From Dechloromonas denitrificans (lineage in GTDB: Bacteria > Pseudomonadota > Gammaproteobacteria > Burkholderiales > Rhodocyclaceae), in assembly GCF_020510685.1 (NCBI RefSeq), contig NZ_CP075185.1, positions 2,294,001-2,358,000 on the forward strand: a stretch of 64,000 nt of DNA, in the 5' to 3' direction. A program made the translations under genes and the position numbers. Positions 1 through 8,761 of the stretch are shown one piece after another. The notes beneath the pieces are model-generated. The model ran no database searches. It saw only the letters and a program-made list of their open reading frames with translations, and was not told the origin of the DNA. The first letter of the stretch is position 1. Each line of letters starts with the position of its first letter.

Positions 1-1021
1 GACGCCGGAGGAAATCCACGCCCGCCTGCCGCTGTCCGACAAAGCGGCCAGGACGGTCACCCACGGTCGCCACCTGCTGCACAACATCCTCGACCGCAAG
101 GATCATCGGCTGTTTGTCGTCGTCGGCCCCTGCTCCATCCACGACCCGGTCGCCGGCCTCGATTACGCCCGCCGCCTGAAAAAGCTCTCCGAAGAAGTCG
201 GCGACACGCTGCAACTGATCATGCGCGTCTACTTCGAAAAGCCGCGCACCACCATCGGCTGGAAGGGCTACATCAACGACCCGTTCATGGACGACAGCTT
301 CCGCATCGACGTCGGCATGGCCAAGGCCCGCGAATTCCTGCTCCAGGTCGCCGAAATCGGCCTGCCGACCGGTACCGAAGCGCTCGACCCGAATGCGCCG
401 CAATACTACGGCGATCTCATCACCTGGACTGCCATCGGCGCCCGCACCACCGAATCGCAAACCCACCGCGAAATGTCCTCCGGCCTGTCCACCCCGGTCG
501 GCTTCAAGAACGGCACCAGCGGCGACCTCAGCGTGGCCATCAACGCCATCCTCTCCGCCTCCAAGCCGCACTCCTTCCTCGGCCTGACCAACCAGGGCCG
601 CGTCGCCGTCGTCCGCACAAAGGGCAACGGCTACGGCCACATCGTGCTGCGCGGCGGCGACGGCCGCCCGAACTACGACACCGTTTCGGTCGCCATGGTC
701 GAACAGGCGCTGACCAAGGCCAAACTGCCGCACAACATCGTCGTCGATTGCTCGCACGCCAACAGCTTCAAGAAACCGGAACTGCAACCGCTGGTCATGG
801 CCGACGTGGTCAACCAAGTCCGCCTCGGCAACAAATCGCTGGTCGGCGTGATGATCGAATCCAACATCGAAGCCGGCAACCAGTCGATCCCGGCCGACCT
901 CAGCCAACTGAAATACGGCTGCTCGGTGACCGACGGCTGCGTCGATTGGGCGACCACGGAAAAGATGATTCGCGATGCCGCGGTACTGCTGCGGGACGTG
1001 TTGCCGGAACGGCTTTCCTGA
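1..1021 (+). CDS. aroG: 3-deoxy-7-phosphoheptulonate (DAHP) synthase, 5' truncated by window edge
   Basis: Condenses phosphoenolpyruvate with erythrose 4-phosphate, the first step of the shikimate pathway, in the cytoplasm. The reading frame is already open at base 2, so the start lies outside the window. About 339 residues are present, nearly the whole of the usual 350-360. Class I AroF/G/H hallmarks are visible: VVVGPCSIHD, RVYFEKPRTTIGWKG, GARTTESQTHREMSSGLS, GFKNGTSGD and the metal-binding DCSHANS. The family is certain. Which feedback type (Phe, Tyr or Trp) it belongs to cannot be told from the part seen, so the symbol aroG is a convention. A GC-rich hairpin lies about 40 bases after the stop. 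Confidence 0.95.
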   Translation, partial: TPEEIHARLPLSDKAARTVTHGRHLLHNILDRKDHRLFVVVGPCSIHDPVAGLDYARRLKKLSEEVGDTLQLIMRVYFEKPRTTIGWKGYINDPFMDDSFRIDVGMAKAREFLLQVAEIGLPTGTEALDPNAPQYYGDLITWTAIGARTTESQTHREMSSGLSTPVGFKNGTSGDLSVAINAILSASKPHSFLGLTNQGRVAVVRTKGNGYGHIVLRGGDGRPNYDTVSVAMVEQALTKAKLPHNIVVDCSHANSFKKPELQPLVMADVVNQVRLGNKSLVGVMIESNIEAGNQSIPADLSQLKYGCSVTDGCVDWATTEKMIRDAAVLLRDVLPERLS

Positions 1022-1031
1022 ACTTGTTTGA

Positions 1032-1352
1032 ATGCCTAGCCAGCCGCCACTGCAAGGAAATACCGCCGCTGGAGTAACTCCGGCGGCCCCCTGGCGAATT
1101 CAGGCTGTCTCGGTCCTGCCAAATCACCGGCTCGCCCCGATCTTTCGTGACGTCCTGATTGGGGTTGCCGATTTTTCGGCAATCGGAACAACCGCCAACC
1201 CCGGTATCTACGCTCCGCTGGTCGACATCGATTTCTTTGGCCAGGTAAAAATCGAACTAGGCATTCTCACTTGGCCGAATGGCAGAGACATTGATCCCGC
1301 CTGGCTGCACGAGAGTCTGGCATCCGATAAAACGTGGTCTGTTCCCTTTTAG
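1032..1352 (+). CDS. DUF2442 domain protein
   Basis: Small protein of 106 residues, function unknown. From about residue 22 (APWRIQAVSVLPNHRL) to the end it follows the DUF2442 pattern, with GIYAPLVDIDFFGQV, LGILTWPNGRDIDPAWL and a KTWSVPF tail. DUF2442 proteins are small and sometimes lie beside toxin-antitoxin-like genes, but no partner is recognisable here. ATG 1032 is the only usual start in frame and has no good Shine-Dalgarno sequence. The first 21 residues look low in information, and the DNA there includes the hairpin after aroG, so the real start is uncertain. The 3' end overlaps the next gene by 19 bases. Confidence 0.7.
   Translation: MPSQPPLQGNTAAGVTPAAPWRIQAVSVLPNHRLAPIFRDVLIGVADFSAIGTTANPGIYAPLVDIDFFGQVKIELGILTWPNGRDIDPAWLHESLASDKTWSVPF
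1063..1086 (+). terminator. GC-rich hairpin downstream of aroG
   Basis: CCGCCG (1063-1068) pairs with CGGCGG (1081-1086), and the stem can be extended inwards by GAG/CTC. No run of T follows, so this is a weak candidate for an intrinsic terminator. It lies inside the predicted N-terminal codons of the DUF2442 gene. Confidence 0.3.
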
Positions 1353-1966
1353 CCTGCCTACGAATGATTGCTTGGCGCAAACTCCCCGCGTGGCTCCTAA
1401 GAGCGTGGCCACTTCTTGCATTGGTTCCGTTCTTCGCTGTTCATGCTGTTGCACTAAACGCCTTCCAAGGCCAAGCGACATGGGTACACAAGATAATCGG
1501 CCTGTCCCTGCAATTGCTGGGCGGCCTTCTGGTACTTTGGTCAGTAAACGACAACCTTGGCTTGTTTCGCAAGACGAGCCTGGCGGGAACATTCATGGCC
1601 TGGTTGCGAGACTTCCCCACAACGAACCACCACCTAATACTAGCGACGAACGGCATGGCAAACGCATCTGGCAGCGCAGCAGTGGTGTCTGTGGGTCGGA
1701 AAACGCCGACGTCTCTTGAAGAGCGTGTTGCCGAGTTGGAACTACTGCTTCAGGAGCTTCGCGCGGAATTGAGTACGAAGATCACCAATCTCGCGATGCG
1801 AGTCGAAGCAAGCAAAACTGAGCTTTCGGATTTGATTCAAGCGACCGACGGAAAGATAGCGTCTCTCTCTGAGCGAGTTGAGAAGGTAACTATTGGTGGC
1901 TTCAAGGTTCAGGCTTTCGGCGTTCTCTTGGCAATCTACGGCGCAATTACTAGTGTCCTCGCTTAG
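1334..1966 (+). CDS. Unrecognised membrane protein with cytoplasmic-type coiled coil
   Basis: 210 residues, no family recognised. Two hydrophobic segments near the N-terminus (about residues 22-42 and 52-70) are followed by a polar linker. A heptad-rich coiled coil (about 125-190, with LEERVAELELLLQELRAEL and SLSERVEKV) comes next, then a last hydrophobic stretch (GFKVQAFGVLLAIYGAITSVL) at the C-terminus. The architecture suggests a membrane-anchored oligomer, but there is no functional clue. An alternative start is the ATG at 1364 (MIAWRKL). The DNA is visibly richer in A and T than the flanking genes, which with the next gene suggests a small acquired insert. Confidence 0.55.
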   Translation: MVCSLLACLRMIAWRKLPAWLLRAWPLLALVPFFAVHAVALNAFQGQATWVHKIIGLSLQLLGGLLVLWSVNDNLGLFRKTSLAGTFMAWLRDFPTTNHHLILATNGMANASGSAAVVSVGRKTPTSLEERVAELELLLQELRAELSTKITNLAMRVEASKTELSDLIQATDGKIASLSERVEKVTIGGFKVQAFGVLLAIYGAITSVLA

Positions 1967-1993
1967 GTTTTACATTCCAGTCCGCTATCAAAA

Positions 1994-2194
1994 ATGGAAA
2001 AAGACACCGCCCTGCTTTTTATTCGAGCCTTACAGTTTGAGTTCATCATGTTTTTGGTTTTCTTCATCGGCATAAGAAAAAAAATGACTCGTCCTTGGCA
2101 ACTTCGAATTTCAGTTGGTTTGCTATCCACTATTGCCGCTACGTTTATCGCATTTTTCTATTTTTCCTATGCCAATGGGCTGATAAAAAATTGA
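1994..2194 (+). CDS. Small membrane protein of unknown function
   Basis: 66 residues with two hydrophobic helices (about 8-27 and 40-60) separated by a basic turn, RKKMTRPWQLR. Codon use is strikingly AT-rich (runs of tttttatt and aaaaaaatg) compared with neighbouring housekeeping genes. No homologue is recognised. It could be a real small inner-membrane protein carried with the gene before it, or a chance reading frame in AT-rich DNA. Support is modest. Confidence 0.35.
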   Translation: MEKDTALLFIRALQFEFIMFLVFFIGIRKKMTRPWQLRISVGLLSTIAATFIAFFYFSYANGLIKN

Positions 2195-2294
2195 GCACAG
2201 TCCGAAATCCATGCCTAGCGGGCAACTAATCAAGAGGCATTTGATCTCTGTTGTATCGTCCTGATACTTCTACTCATTTGGTTAAGGAACAAAC

Positions 2295-2498
2295 ATGCCC
2301 TACGTAAACATCAAAATCACCAAAGAAGGTGCAACCCCCGAGCAGAAGGCTCGCCTCATCCAGGGCGTCACCCAGCTTCTGGTCGATGTGCTTGGCAAGA
2401 ACCCGAAAACGACTGTCGTCGTCATCGACGAGGTCGATACCGACAACTGGGGAGTCGGCGGGGAATCGATTACCGTTCGCCGGGCGCGGGGCGAGTAG
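2295..2498 (+). CDS. 4-oxalocrotonate tautomerase family protein
   Basis: 67-residue tautomerase of the 4-oxalocrotonate tautomerase (2-hydroxymuconate tautomerase) family. Members form small oligomers in which the N-terminal proline left after methionine removal is the catalytic base. That Pro is present (MPYVNIKIT), as are the family's basic residues (R20 in KARL and the C-terminal RRARGE) and the VVVIDEV strand. No aromatic meta-cleavage genes lie beside it, so its substrate is not indicated. The start is preceded by AAGGAA at a suitable distance. Confidence 0.88.
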   Translation: MPYVNIKITKEGATPEQKARLIQGVTQLLVDVLGKNPKTTVVVIDEVDTDNWGVGGESITVRRARGE

Positions 2499-2522
2499 GC
2501 TTTACTTGGCTCGTTTCCCCCG

Positions 2523-2900
2523 ATGAAGGCCAAGCGCTCCAAACCACGCCATGCCGCCGCGAGCAGCCCGGATGTCCCGGCGATGGACTCGTTCTGCGCC
2601 TGGGACGGCGAGACGCTGGTGCTCAACATCCTCGGCCAACCGAATGCCAACCGGGACGCCATTGGCAAGCCGAAAGGCAAGCAGCTCCAGGTCAGCGTGA
2701 CGGCGGCGCCGGTGGCCGGTCGGGCGACCGATCACATGGTGCGCTTTCTGGCCGGCGAGTTTGCCGTGTCGCCTGCGGCCGTCACGGTGGTGTTTGGCCG
2801 CTTCAATATCAACAAGCAGTTGCGCATCCGCGCGCCGCAAAACCTCCCTGCCGTCGTCGCCAAACATCTGGCGCAGCAACCACTACAACTTGAACTCTGA
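2523..2900 (+). CDS. DUF167 (YggU/YggT-associated) family protein
   Basis: 125 residues. From about residue 24 it matches the small DUF167 fold: WDGETLVLNILGQPNANRD, then KQLQVSVTAAPVAGRAT and the strand-helix VTVVFGRFNINKQLRI. Known members are about 90-100 residues and of unknown biochemical function. This one carries a polar N-terminal extension, and an internal ATG (MDSFCAWDG, 2583) would give the standard length. It is probably co-transcribed with serB, which begins 9 bases later. Confidence 0.8.
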   Translation: MKAKRSKPRHAAASSPDVPAMDSFCAWDGETLVLNILGQPNANRDAIGKPKGKQLQVSVTAAPVAGRATDHMVRFLAGEFAVSPAAVTVVFGRFNINKQLRIRAPQNLPAVVAKHLAQQPLQLEL

Positions 2901-2909
2901 CAGAACACC

Positions 2910-3749
2910 ATGAACCTCATCATCCAGGGCGGCGCCCTTCCGACTTTTCTGCTCGAACGCATCGTTGCCGCGACCGGCGCCCGTGCCGTCGAACCGCGCC
3001 CGCCGCAGGTCGTCCGGCTGCTCGGTGCGGTGCGCACGCCGGAATTTGCGGCGCTGATTCCGCTGATCGAAGCAGAAAAACTCGATTGGGCCTTTGTCGA
3101 GACCGGCAAGAAGCTGGCCGATTTCGGCCTGATCTGCTTCGACATGGATTCGACGCTGATCACCATCGAATGCATCGACGAACTGGCCGACTTTGCCGGC
3201 AAGAAGGCCGAGGTGTCGGCGGTGACCGAGGCCGCGATGCGCGGCGAGATCGATTACCGGGAAAGCCTGCGCCGCCGCCTTGCCTTGCTAGCCGGGCTGG
3301 ATGCCCGGGTGCTGGCGCGCGTTTATGGCGAACGCCTGCTGCTCTCGCCGGGCGCCCGCGAACTGCTGGCGGCAGCCCAGGATGCCGGGCTGCGCACGGC
3401 AATCCTGTCCGGCGGCTTCACCTACTTCACCGAGCGGCTGCGCATCGAACTGGGCTTCGATTTCGCCACCTCAAACGAACTGGAAATCTCCGGCGGCAAG
3501 CTGACCGGCCGGGTCGTCGGCGACATCGTCGATGCCGCGGCCAAGGCGCATCACTTGGCGCGCCTGACCGATGAACTGGGCTTGCGGAAGGAACAGGTCA
3601 TCGCCTGCGGCGACGGCGCCAATGACTTGCAGATGATGGCGCAGTCCGGCCTTTCGGTGGCCTTCCGCGCCAAGCCGGCAACGCGGGCCAAGGCCGATGT
3701 GGCGATCAACTTCGGCGGTCTGGATTCGCTGCTTAACCTGTTTGACTGA
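2910..3749 (+). CDS. serB: Phosphoserine phosphatase
   Basis: Removes phosphate from O-phosphoserine, the last step of serine synthesis. It is a HAD-superfamily enzyme of 279 residues. HAD motif I is CFDMDSTLITIECIDE (nucleophile Asp about residue 79), motif II is AILSGGFTYF, and motif IV is ACGDGANDLQMM. An N-terminal region of about 70 residues precedes the catalytic part, as in the E. coli-type SerB. The 3' end overlaps the convergent sulfate-permease gene by 17 bases. Serine made here is also the substrate of the CysE encoded at 18-19 kb. Confidence 0.95.
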   Translation: MNLIIQGGALPTFLLERIVAATGARAVEPRPPQVVRLLGAVRTPEFAALIPLIEAEKLDWAFVETGKKLADFGLICFDMDSTLITIECIDELADFAGKKAEVSAVTEAAMRGEIDYRESLRRRLALLAGLDARVLARVYGERLLLSPGARELLAAAQDAGLRTAILSGGFTYFTERLRIELGFDFATSNELEISGGKLTGRVVGDIVDAAAKAHHLARLTDELGLRKEQVIACGDGANDLQMMAQSGLSVAFRAKPATRAKADVAINFGGLDSLLNLFD

Positions 3750-5478
3750 GCGGCGCGGCTCCGGTCTGCGGCAGGCCGGCCAGTTTCTCGAAGGCGGCAT
3801 TGGCCGACAGGAAGACCTCGCCGCTCAGCGCTGACCACAGCGCCGAATTCAGCAAGCGATCCTGGACCGGCCCCTTGACCTCGGCCAGGTGCAGCCGGAT
3901 GCCCTGATCGGCAAGATCCTGGTTGAGTTCGGTGAACACCTCGACGGCCGTCGCATCCATCAGATTGACGGCGCTCATCACCAGCACCAGGTCGTGGGCG
4001 TCCGGCACACGCTCCAGCTCCTGCTTCAGGCGGCTTTCGACGGCGCCGAGATTGCCGAAGAACAGCCGCTCGTCGATGCGGACGAAAAGCACGCTGGGGA
4101 TCGTCTCAACGGCGTAGCGCTCGACATTGCGGAAATGTTCGCTGCCGGCAATCCGGCCGACGACGGCAATGTGCGGTGTGCTGACCCGGTACAGCAGGGT
4201 CGCCATCGAGAGCACGATACCCAGCCCGATGCCGGCTTCCAGGCCGATCAACAGCACCCCGCCGGCCGTGCCGAGCAAGGCCAGGGCATCGGCCCGGTCG
4301 TAGTTCCAGGCCTGCCGGAGGGCGGTGATGTCGATCATCGAAATGGCGGCCATGATGATGCTGGCCGACAGCACGGCCAGCGGCAGGCGCTCGAACCAAC
4401 CGGCGGCGCCAGCCACCACGCCGACCATGGCGAGGGCGGCAACGATGCTGGCGAGCGGCGTCTGGGCACCGGCTGCAACATTGACAGCGGAGCGCGACAG
4501 GCCGCCGCCGACCGGCATGCCGCCGGAAAAGGCAGCGACGACGTTGGCCGCGCCCAGCCCAACCAGTTCGGCATTGGCATCGATCCGCTCGCGCCGCTTG
4601 ATGGCCAGGGCCTGGGCCATGGTGATGCTCTGCACCATGCCGATCAGCATCATCAGGAAGGCCGGAACGATCAGGCTGCGCGTTGTACCAAGGCCGGGCA
4701 GAAAAAAGTTGAAAGCCGGCATCCCGGCAGCCACCGCGCCAACCACGGCGACGCCGTGGCTGCGATCGAGATCGAATTCGCTAACCGCCAGCGTGCCGAT
4801 CAGCACGACAACCAGCGGCATCAGCCGAACGACGAAGGCCGCCTGGTTCTTGCTGAGGCGAGCCTTGATCAGCCAGCCGGCCAGCGCGTAACGAACGATA
4901 AACAGCACGCCCAACGCCGCCAGACCGATGCCCAGCGTCGGCAGATGGCTGTGCGGCAGCTTGCCCAGCACGTCGAGCACGACTTCGCCGCTGCTGCTGC
5001 CGTGCGGCGTGACGCCGAGCAGGTATTTCAACTGGCTGATGATGATCAACACCGCCGAACCGGAAATGAAGCCGCTGATCACCGGCCGGCTCAGTAATTG
5101 CGACAGGAAGCCTAGGCGCAGCACGCCGCAGGCCAGCAACATGAGGCCGGAAATCAGTGACAGGGCGGCCGCCAGCGCGATGTATTCGGGCGAGCCGGGT
5201 GCGGCGATCGGGCTCAGTACGGCATAGGTCATGATCGCCGTGACGGCGACCGGCCCGACTGCCTGCACCATGCTGCTGCCCAGCCAGGCATAGGCGATGA
5301 CCGGCAGAATGCTGACGTACAGCCCCAGTTGCGGCGGCAAACCGGCCAGCAGCGCGTAGGCAAGGCTCTGCGGAATGACCAGGATGGTGACGATCAGGCC
5401 GGCGACGATATCCGTGCCCAGTTTTTCTCTGGGGTAATGCCTGAGCCAGGCGGGGAGAAGGCTGGGGAAAGCGGACAT
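3733..5478 (-). CDS. SulP family inorganic anion transporter with STAS domain
   Basis: Inner-membrane carrier of the SulP/SLC26 family, typically for sulfate, bicarbonate or similar anions. Start chosen at ATG 5478 (MSAFPSLLPAWLRHYPREKLG), which is where family similarity begins. Residues about 20-420 hold 10-12 hydrophobic segments, including the SulP signature region PQSLAYALLAGLPPQLGLY. A C-terminal STAS domain follows at about 450-560 (LVLVMSAVNLMDATAVEVF). At 581 residues it is of family length. No neighbouring carbonic anhydrase or cys gene fixes the substrate, so sulfate is only the default guess. Confidence 0.9.
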   Translation of the reverse strand: MSAFPSLLPAWLRHYPREKLGTDIVAGLIVTILVIPQSLAYALLAGLPPQLGLYVSILPVIAYAWLGSSMVQAVGPVAVTAIMTYAVLSPIAAPGSPEYIALAAALSLISGLMLLACGVLRLGFLSQLLSRPVISGFISGSAVLIIISQLKYLLGVTPHGSSSGEVVLDVLGKLPHSHLPTLGIGLAALGVLFIVRYALAGWLIKARLSKNQAAFVVRLMPLVVVLIGTLAVSEFDLDRSHGVAVVGAVAAGMPAFNFFLPGLGTTRSLIVPAFLMMLIGMVQSITMAQALAIKRRERIDANAELVGLGAANVVAAFSGGMPVGGGLSRSAVNVAAGAQTPLASIVAALAMVGVVAGAAGWFERLPLAVLSASIIMAAISMIDITALRQAWNYDRADALALLGTAGGVLLIGLEAGIGLGIVLSMATLLYRVSTPHIAVVGRIAGSEHFRNVERYAVETIPSVLFVRIDERLFFGNLGAVESRLKQELERVPDAHDLVLVMSAVNLMDATAVEVFTELNQDLADQGIRLHLAEVKGPVQDRLLNSALWSALSGEVFLSANAAFEKLAGLPQTGAAPLSQTG

Positions 5479-5596
5479 TGCTGGCGTGATGCGGTCAATG
5501 ACGAAAAGTGCCGGCAGTATCGGCGCCGGGCGGCGCTCCGTCAATCGGCGGCCGGTGCATGTGGCGGCCGGGAGAGCCTGCCGCCGCCCGTAAAAA

Positions 5597-6604
5597 CTAG
5601 CGCATGGCGCGCAGGCGGGCGATGCGTTCGGCGGTGTCGGGGTGACTGGACAGGCCGTCCCATGCCGAGCCTGCCCTGCCCTTCGCGTCATGGGCTTTTT
5701 CCATGCGCTCCAGCATCGCGGCCAACGGTTCGGTGCCCCGCCCTGCGGCCAGCATGGTCCGCGCCGCATAGGCATCGGCTTCGCGTTCAAAATCACGCGA
5801 ATAGCGCGATTCGAGCGCCAGGGCGCCGAGGCTGGCGGCTATCGACGAAACGTCGCCGAGGTAGATGCCGACGACGAAGGACACCACCGATGACTGGATC
5901 AGCTGGCGCATGCCGTGCCGGTAGGCGACATGGCCTAGCTCGTGGGCGACGACGCCGGCCACTTCGTCGTCGTTCCCGGCCAGTTCGACCAGTTGGTCGA
6001 AAATCACGACATCGCCGCTGGGCAGCGCGAAAGCATTGGGCCCCATCGCCGACGAGCGGAAATGCAGGCGATAGCCGGGGTGCTCGGCACCGGCCTGCAA
6101 AATCCGGTCGGCGTACGCCGTCAGTTCGGCGCGCCGCGCTGCACTGAGGTTTGACGGCGTCAGCACCTTCTGGTCGAGGAAGGCCAGGGTTTGCTGCGAC
6201 AGCGACTGGACGAGTGTTGCCGGGATGCGCGGGGCGAGTACCTTGGTGAGCGCCGGCAGGCCCCAGAAATAGATCGCCGCAATCAACAGGACCGTCCCGA
6301 GCAGCGAGCCGAGCGCCCAGGACCAGCGCTTCTGCAGGCGGACGACCGGCGACTCGGCAAAGCCGGCCACCTTCAGCCAGCGTGCAAACTCTTCCAGATC
6401 GGCCACTTCAAGCAGCGCGCCATCGGCAAAACGGACGATGCGCGGCGAACGCCCCATCGCTTCCGAAATCTCGACCTCGGCCCGGCGGGCCCGCCGCTCG
6501 CCGAACGGGCCGCGGGCGACGATTTCATCGCCGACCGCCAATAGTTCCGCCGGCTGACGGAGCGGCGTGCGCCCGTCGTAGTAGCTGGCGGCGATACCCG
6601 TCAC
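5597..6604 (-). CDS. M48 family metallopeptidase, membrane-anchored
   Basis: 335 residues. Zinc-protease motif HELGH at residues 221-225, preceded by the M48 context NAFALPSGDVVIFDQLVELAG and followed by the glutamate zinc ligand in FEREADAYA. One transmembrane helix (about 94-115) separates a roughly 90-residue N-terminal domain from the protease. M48 enzymes of this type act in the envelope on misfolded or membrane proteins. Its start overlaps the stop of the upstream DUF898 gene by four bases (ATGA), so the two are translationally coupled and probably work together. Confidence 0.9.
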   Translation of the reverse strand: MTGIAASYYDGRTPLRQPAELLAVGDEIVARGPFGERRARRAEVEISEAMGRSPRIVRFADGALLEVADLEEFARWLKVAGFAESPVVRLQKRWSWALGSLLGTVLLIAAIYFWGLPALTKVLAPRIPATLVQSLSQQTLAFLDQKVLTPSNLSAARRAELTAYADRILQAGAEHPGYRLHFRSSAMGPNAFALPSGDVVIFDQLVELAGNDDEVAGVVAHELGHVAYRHGMRQLIQSSVVSFVVGIYLGDVSSIAASLGALALESRYSRDFEREADAYAARTMLAAGRGTEPLAAMLERMEKAHDAKGRAGSAWDGLSSHPDTAERIARLRAMR

Positions 6605-7932
6605 AGGCCGATGTCCAGATCGAACATTTCGGCCGCTTCGTCGCCAATCGCCGTGGCGCTACCGGCCTCGCCGGCCACGAAGTCGTCGAGGCTGCCGCTG
6701 ACCGCCAGGGCCAGATACTCGGCCCGGAAGCGGGCGACGCGAACCCGCGCCCAGGGAATGAACAGGCCGAGCGTGAATACGGTGGCCAGCCAGTTCACCA
6801 CCGTCAGGCCGATATAGCCGCCGACCGGCAAGCGGCTGCGGAAGTGGTGCTCGCCGAGGCGGGTGCTGCTCCATACCGCATTGTTGGTGCGCGCCGTGAC
6901 ATAGGGCACGACGACGGCCTGTACCGCCACGAAGATCAGCGGGATCAGCATGAACAGGAAGCCGAGGGCAACCAGGGCTTCCTTGCCGCCCTTCCCGCTG
7001 GCCGCCACGACGGCGGTGACCACGATTCCGACGAACAGGGCGATGAACACCAGGCCGGGCAGCAGGAATATCTTGTAGATGGTGCCGGTGGTGACGGCGC
7101 ATTCAAAGGCGGTGGTCCCGAAACGGATGTTGTCGAGCACGAACTTGCGCAACTGCCGATAGAAAACCGGGAAGGCCAGCCACAACGTGAACGGCACCAG
7201 CAGCCCGTAGCCGACGAAGACCTTGAACGCCTGCCCGTAGCTACCGTGGAAGGAGAAACGCAGGCCGCGATAGCTGGTGTTGTGGGCACGGAAGCGAAAG
7301 GCCTTGACGGCCAGCCAGGGAACCAGCGGCAGCAGGCAGAGGATGGCGATCCCGTAGGCCAGCGGGCTGAAACGCTGGGCGGCGGACAGGCCGAACAGCA
7401 GCACAACGGCGACGATCCGCCCCTTGAGGATAGCCATCGGCTGACCGTGATAGTCGAAGCCCGAGCCGTCGAGCATCAGGTTGCGATGAAAATACTGCTC
7501 GCGCCGCACCTTGGCCCAGGCCGAATAAATGCCGAGGGTAACGATGCTGAGCAGGATATTGACGATCCAGATGCGGAAATACTCGCCACCTTCGCCGGTA
7601 AACCGGAAGTTCTCTTCGCGCGGCTCGGCGGGTTCGGCCGTTGCGGCCGGCGTGTGTGTCGGAATGGCCGGTTCGGCTTGCGGTTCCTGGACGACGGACT
7701 GGTTCGCCGCGCCGTTCAGGGAAGCGTCATAGCTCTCTCTGGACAGCGGATCGCCGAGGATCGTGAACGCCTGGCGCAAGGCATCGAGGCTTTCCGCCGC
7801 CGGCTTCTCCGGCGTTTTCATCTTTTCCCGGAAAGCACCCAGTTGCCGGGCGTAGGCTGCCTTGATGTCGGCCAGCGTGGCCTCCGGACCGATGCCGAGT
7901 ACGTCGTAGTAAGTGGCCGCAAGCGCTTGCAT
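6601..7932 (-). CDS. J-like domain fused to DUF898 (YjgN-like) membrane protein
   Basis: About 443 residues. ATG 7932 is preferred because GGGGA lies just upstream; ATG 7956 would add eight residues. The N-terminus (YYDVLGIGPEATLADIKAAY to FTILGDPLSRESYDAS) reads as a DnaJ-type J domain, but the HPD tripeptide that stimulates DnaK is absent (the loop is YARQLGAFREK). After an Ala/Pro/Glu linker come several membrane helices with DUF898/YjgN features (EYFRIWIVNILLSIVTLGIYSAWAKVRREQYF, in two parts). YjgN function is unknown. Coupling to the M48 protease suggests an envelope quality-control pair. Confidence 0.8.
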   Translation of the reverse strand: MQALAATYYDVLGIGPEATLADIKAAYARQLGAFREKMKTPEKPAAESLDALRQAFTILGDPLSRESYDASLNGAANQSVVQEPQAEPAIPTHTPAATAEPAEPREENFRFTGEGGEYFRIWIVNILLSIVTLGIYSAWAKVRREQYFHRNLMLDGSGFDYHGQPMAILKGRIVAVVLLFGLSAAQRFSPLAYGIAILCLLPLVPWLAVKAFRFRAHNTSYRGLRFSFHGSYGQAFKVFVGYGLLVPFTLWLAFPVFYRQLRKFVLDNIRFGTTAFECAVTTGTIYKIFLLPGLVFIALFVGIVVTAVVAASGKGGKEALVALGFLFMLIPLIFVAVQAVVVPYVTARTNNAVWSSTRLGEHHFRSRLPVGGYIGLTVVNWLATVFTLGLFIPWARVRVARFRAEYLALAVSGSLDDFVAGEAGSATAIGDEAAEMFDLDIGL

Positions 7933-8018
7933 CTTTTCCCCAGTGATTGTCGGCATTGCCTGAATCAGGCCATTTTATCCATTTGGCACAGCAGGATGAT
8001 GACAAATAAGTGGGCGTA

Positions 8019-8273
8019 TCAGGTTTTTCGGATCAGTTGCTTGGCAAAGGCCGCGTCGTTCTTGGTGATGCGCGGCACTTTCTGCGGCCCCTGCGCATTG
8101 ACGAAGCGCACGAAATCGTCGAGCGACAGCGCTTCCGAAACGGCCTGGTCGCCGCCCTCGACCCGTTCGCGCAGCAAAAACTGGCCACTGCCGGTGATCA
8201 CCATCAGATAGTGCCGCCCTTCACTCCGCTCATTGAGCCGAGCCACCGCCGCTGTTGCACGAGTCGAGCGCAT
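8019..8273 (-). CDS. Conserved small protein, unknown function
   Basis: 84 residues starting at ATG 8273, chosen because GGGAG precedes it by about six bases. Longer in-frame starts overlap the neighbouring gene. The protein is basic at both ends with a central strand-rich part (HYLMVITGSGQFLLRERV) and an acidic helix (SLDDFVRFVNAQ). There is no recognisable family, signal peptide or membrane segment. It lies 19 bases downstream of the next small gene and is probably in its operon. Confidence 0.55.
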   Translation of the reverse strand: MRSTRATAAVARLNERSEGRHYLMVITGSGQFLLRERVEGGDQAVSEALSLDDFVRFVNAQGPQKVPRITKNDAAFAKQLIRKT

Positions 8274-8292
8274 CGCTATCTCCCTGAAAGTC

Positions 8293-8490
8293 TTACTTGT
8301 ACTTCTTGAAAATGGCCTTGGCGTCGAGATGGGCGCGATCCAGCGTGCAGATCGACGGATCGTCGTCATGGCCGACAAAGAAATCGTCGGCCTGGGCGCG
8401 CATCACCATCTCGATGGCGGCGGCGTCGGCGATGTCGTATTTCTCGGTAATCAGCGTGGTTACTTCGTCGAGATGCTCTTCGTAGGTCAT
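8293..8490 (-). CDS. Small acidic protein, unknown function
   Basis: 65 residues from ATG 8490 (MTYEEHLDEVTTLITEKYDI), ending AIFKKYK. Mostly predicted helix, with an acidic middle (DDFFVGHDDDPSICTLD). An upstream in-frame ATG at 8556 (MPADNSIENG) would give 87 residues and cannot be excluded. No family recognised. The gene is divergent from the CheW-domain gene at 8762, so about 270 bases hold promoters for both. Confidence 0.5.
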   Translation of the reverse strand: MTYEEHLDEVTTLITEKYDIADAAAIEMVMRAQADDFFVGHDDDPSICTLDRAHLDAKAIFKKYK

Positions 8491-8761
8491 TTTTGCTCGC
8501 ACTTTGTCGTGATGGGCAAAAAATCGCCCGTTTTCAATACTGTTGTCGGCCGGCATTGTCCCACGCCGCCTGCGCTGCGGTCCATGCGGCTGCAACAGGT
8601 GGCGCACGCCAGCAAAAACAGCCTGGCACCACGCCGGTGCGTCGCTTGGAAAAAGCGCCTGTTTTAGTGCTGCTAAATGCCCGAAAGCCGCTTCTACTGG
8701 GCGTTTTGACGGGCACATCAATTGCTTCGTCAGATATACATGTTGGCAACTGGAGATTTGC

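Noticed and set aside
6382..8211. Long open frame antisense to the M48 and DUF898 genes
   Set aside because: Both minus-strand genes have motifs and start signals; this frame has none and crosses two gene boundaries.
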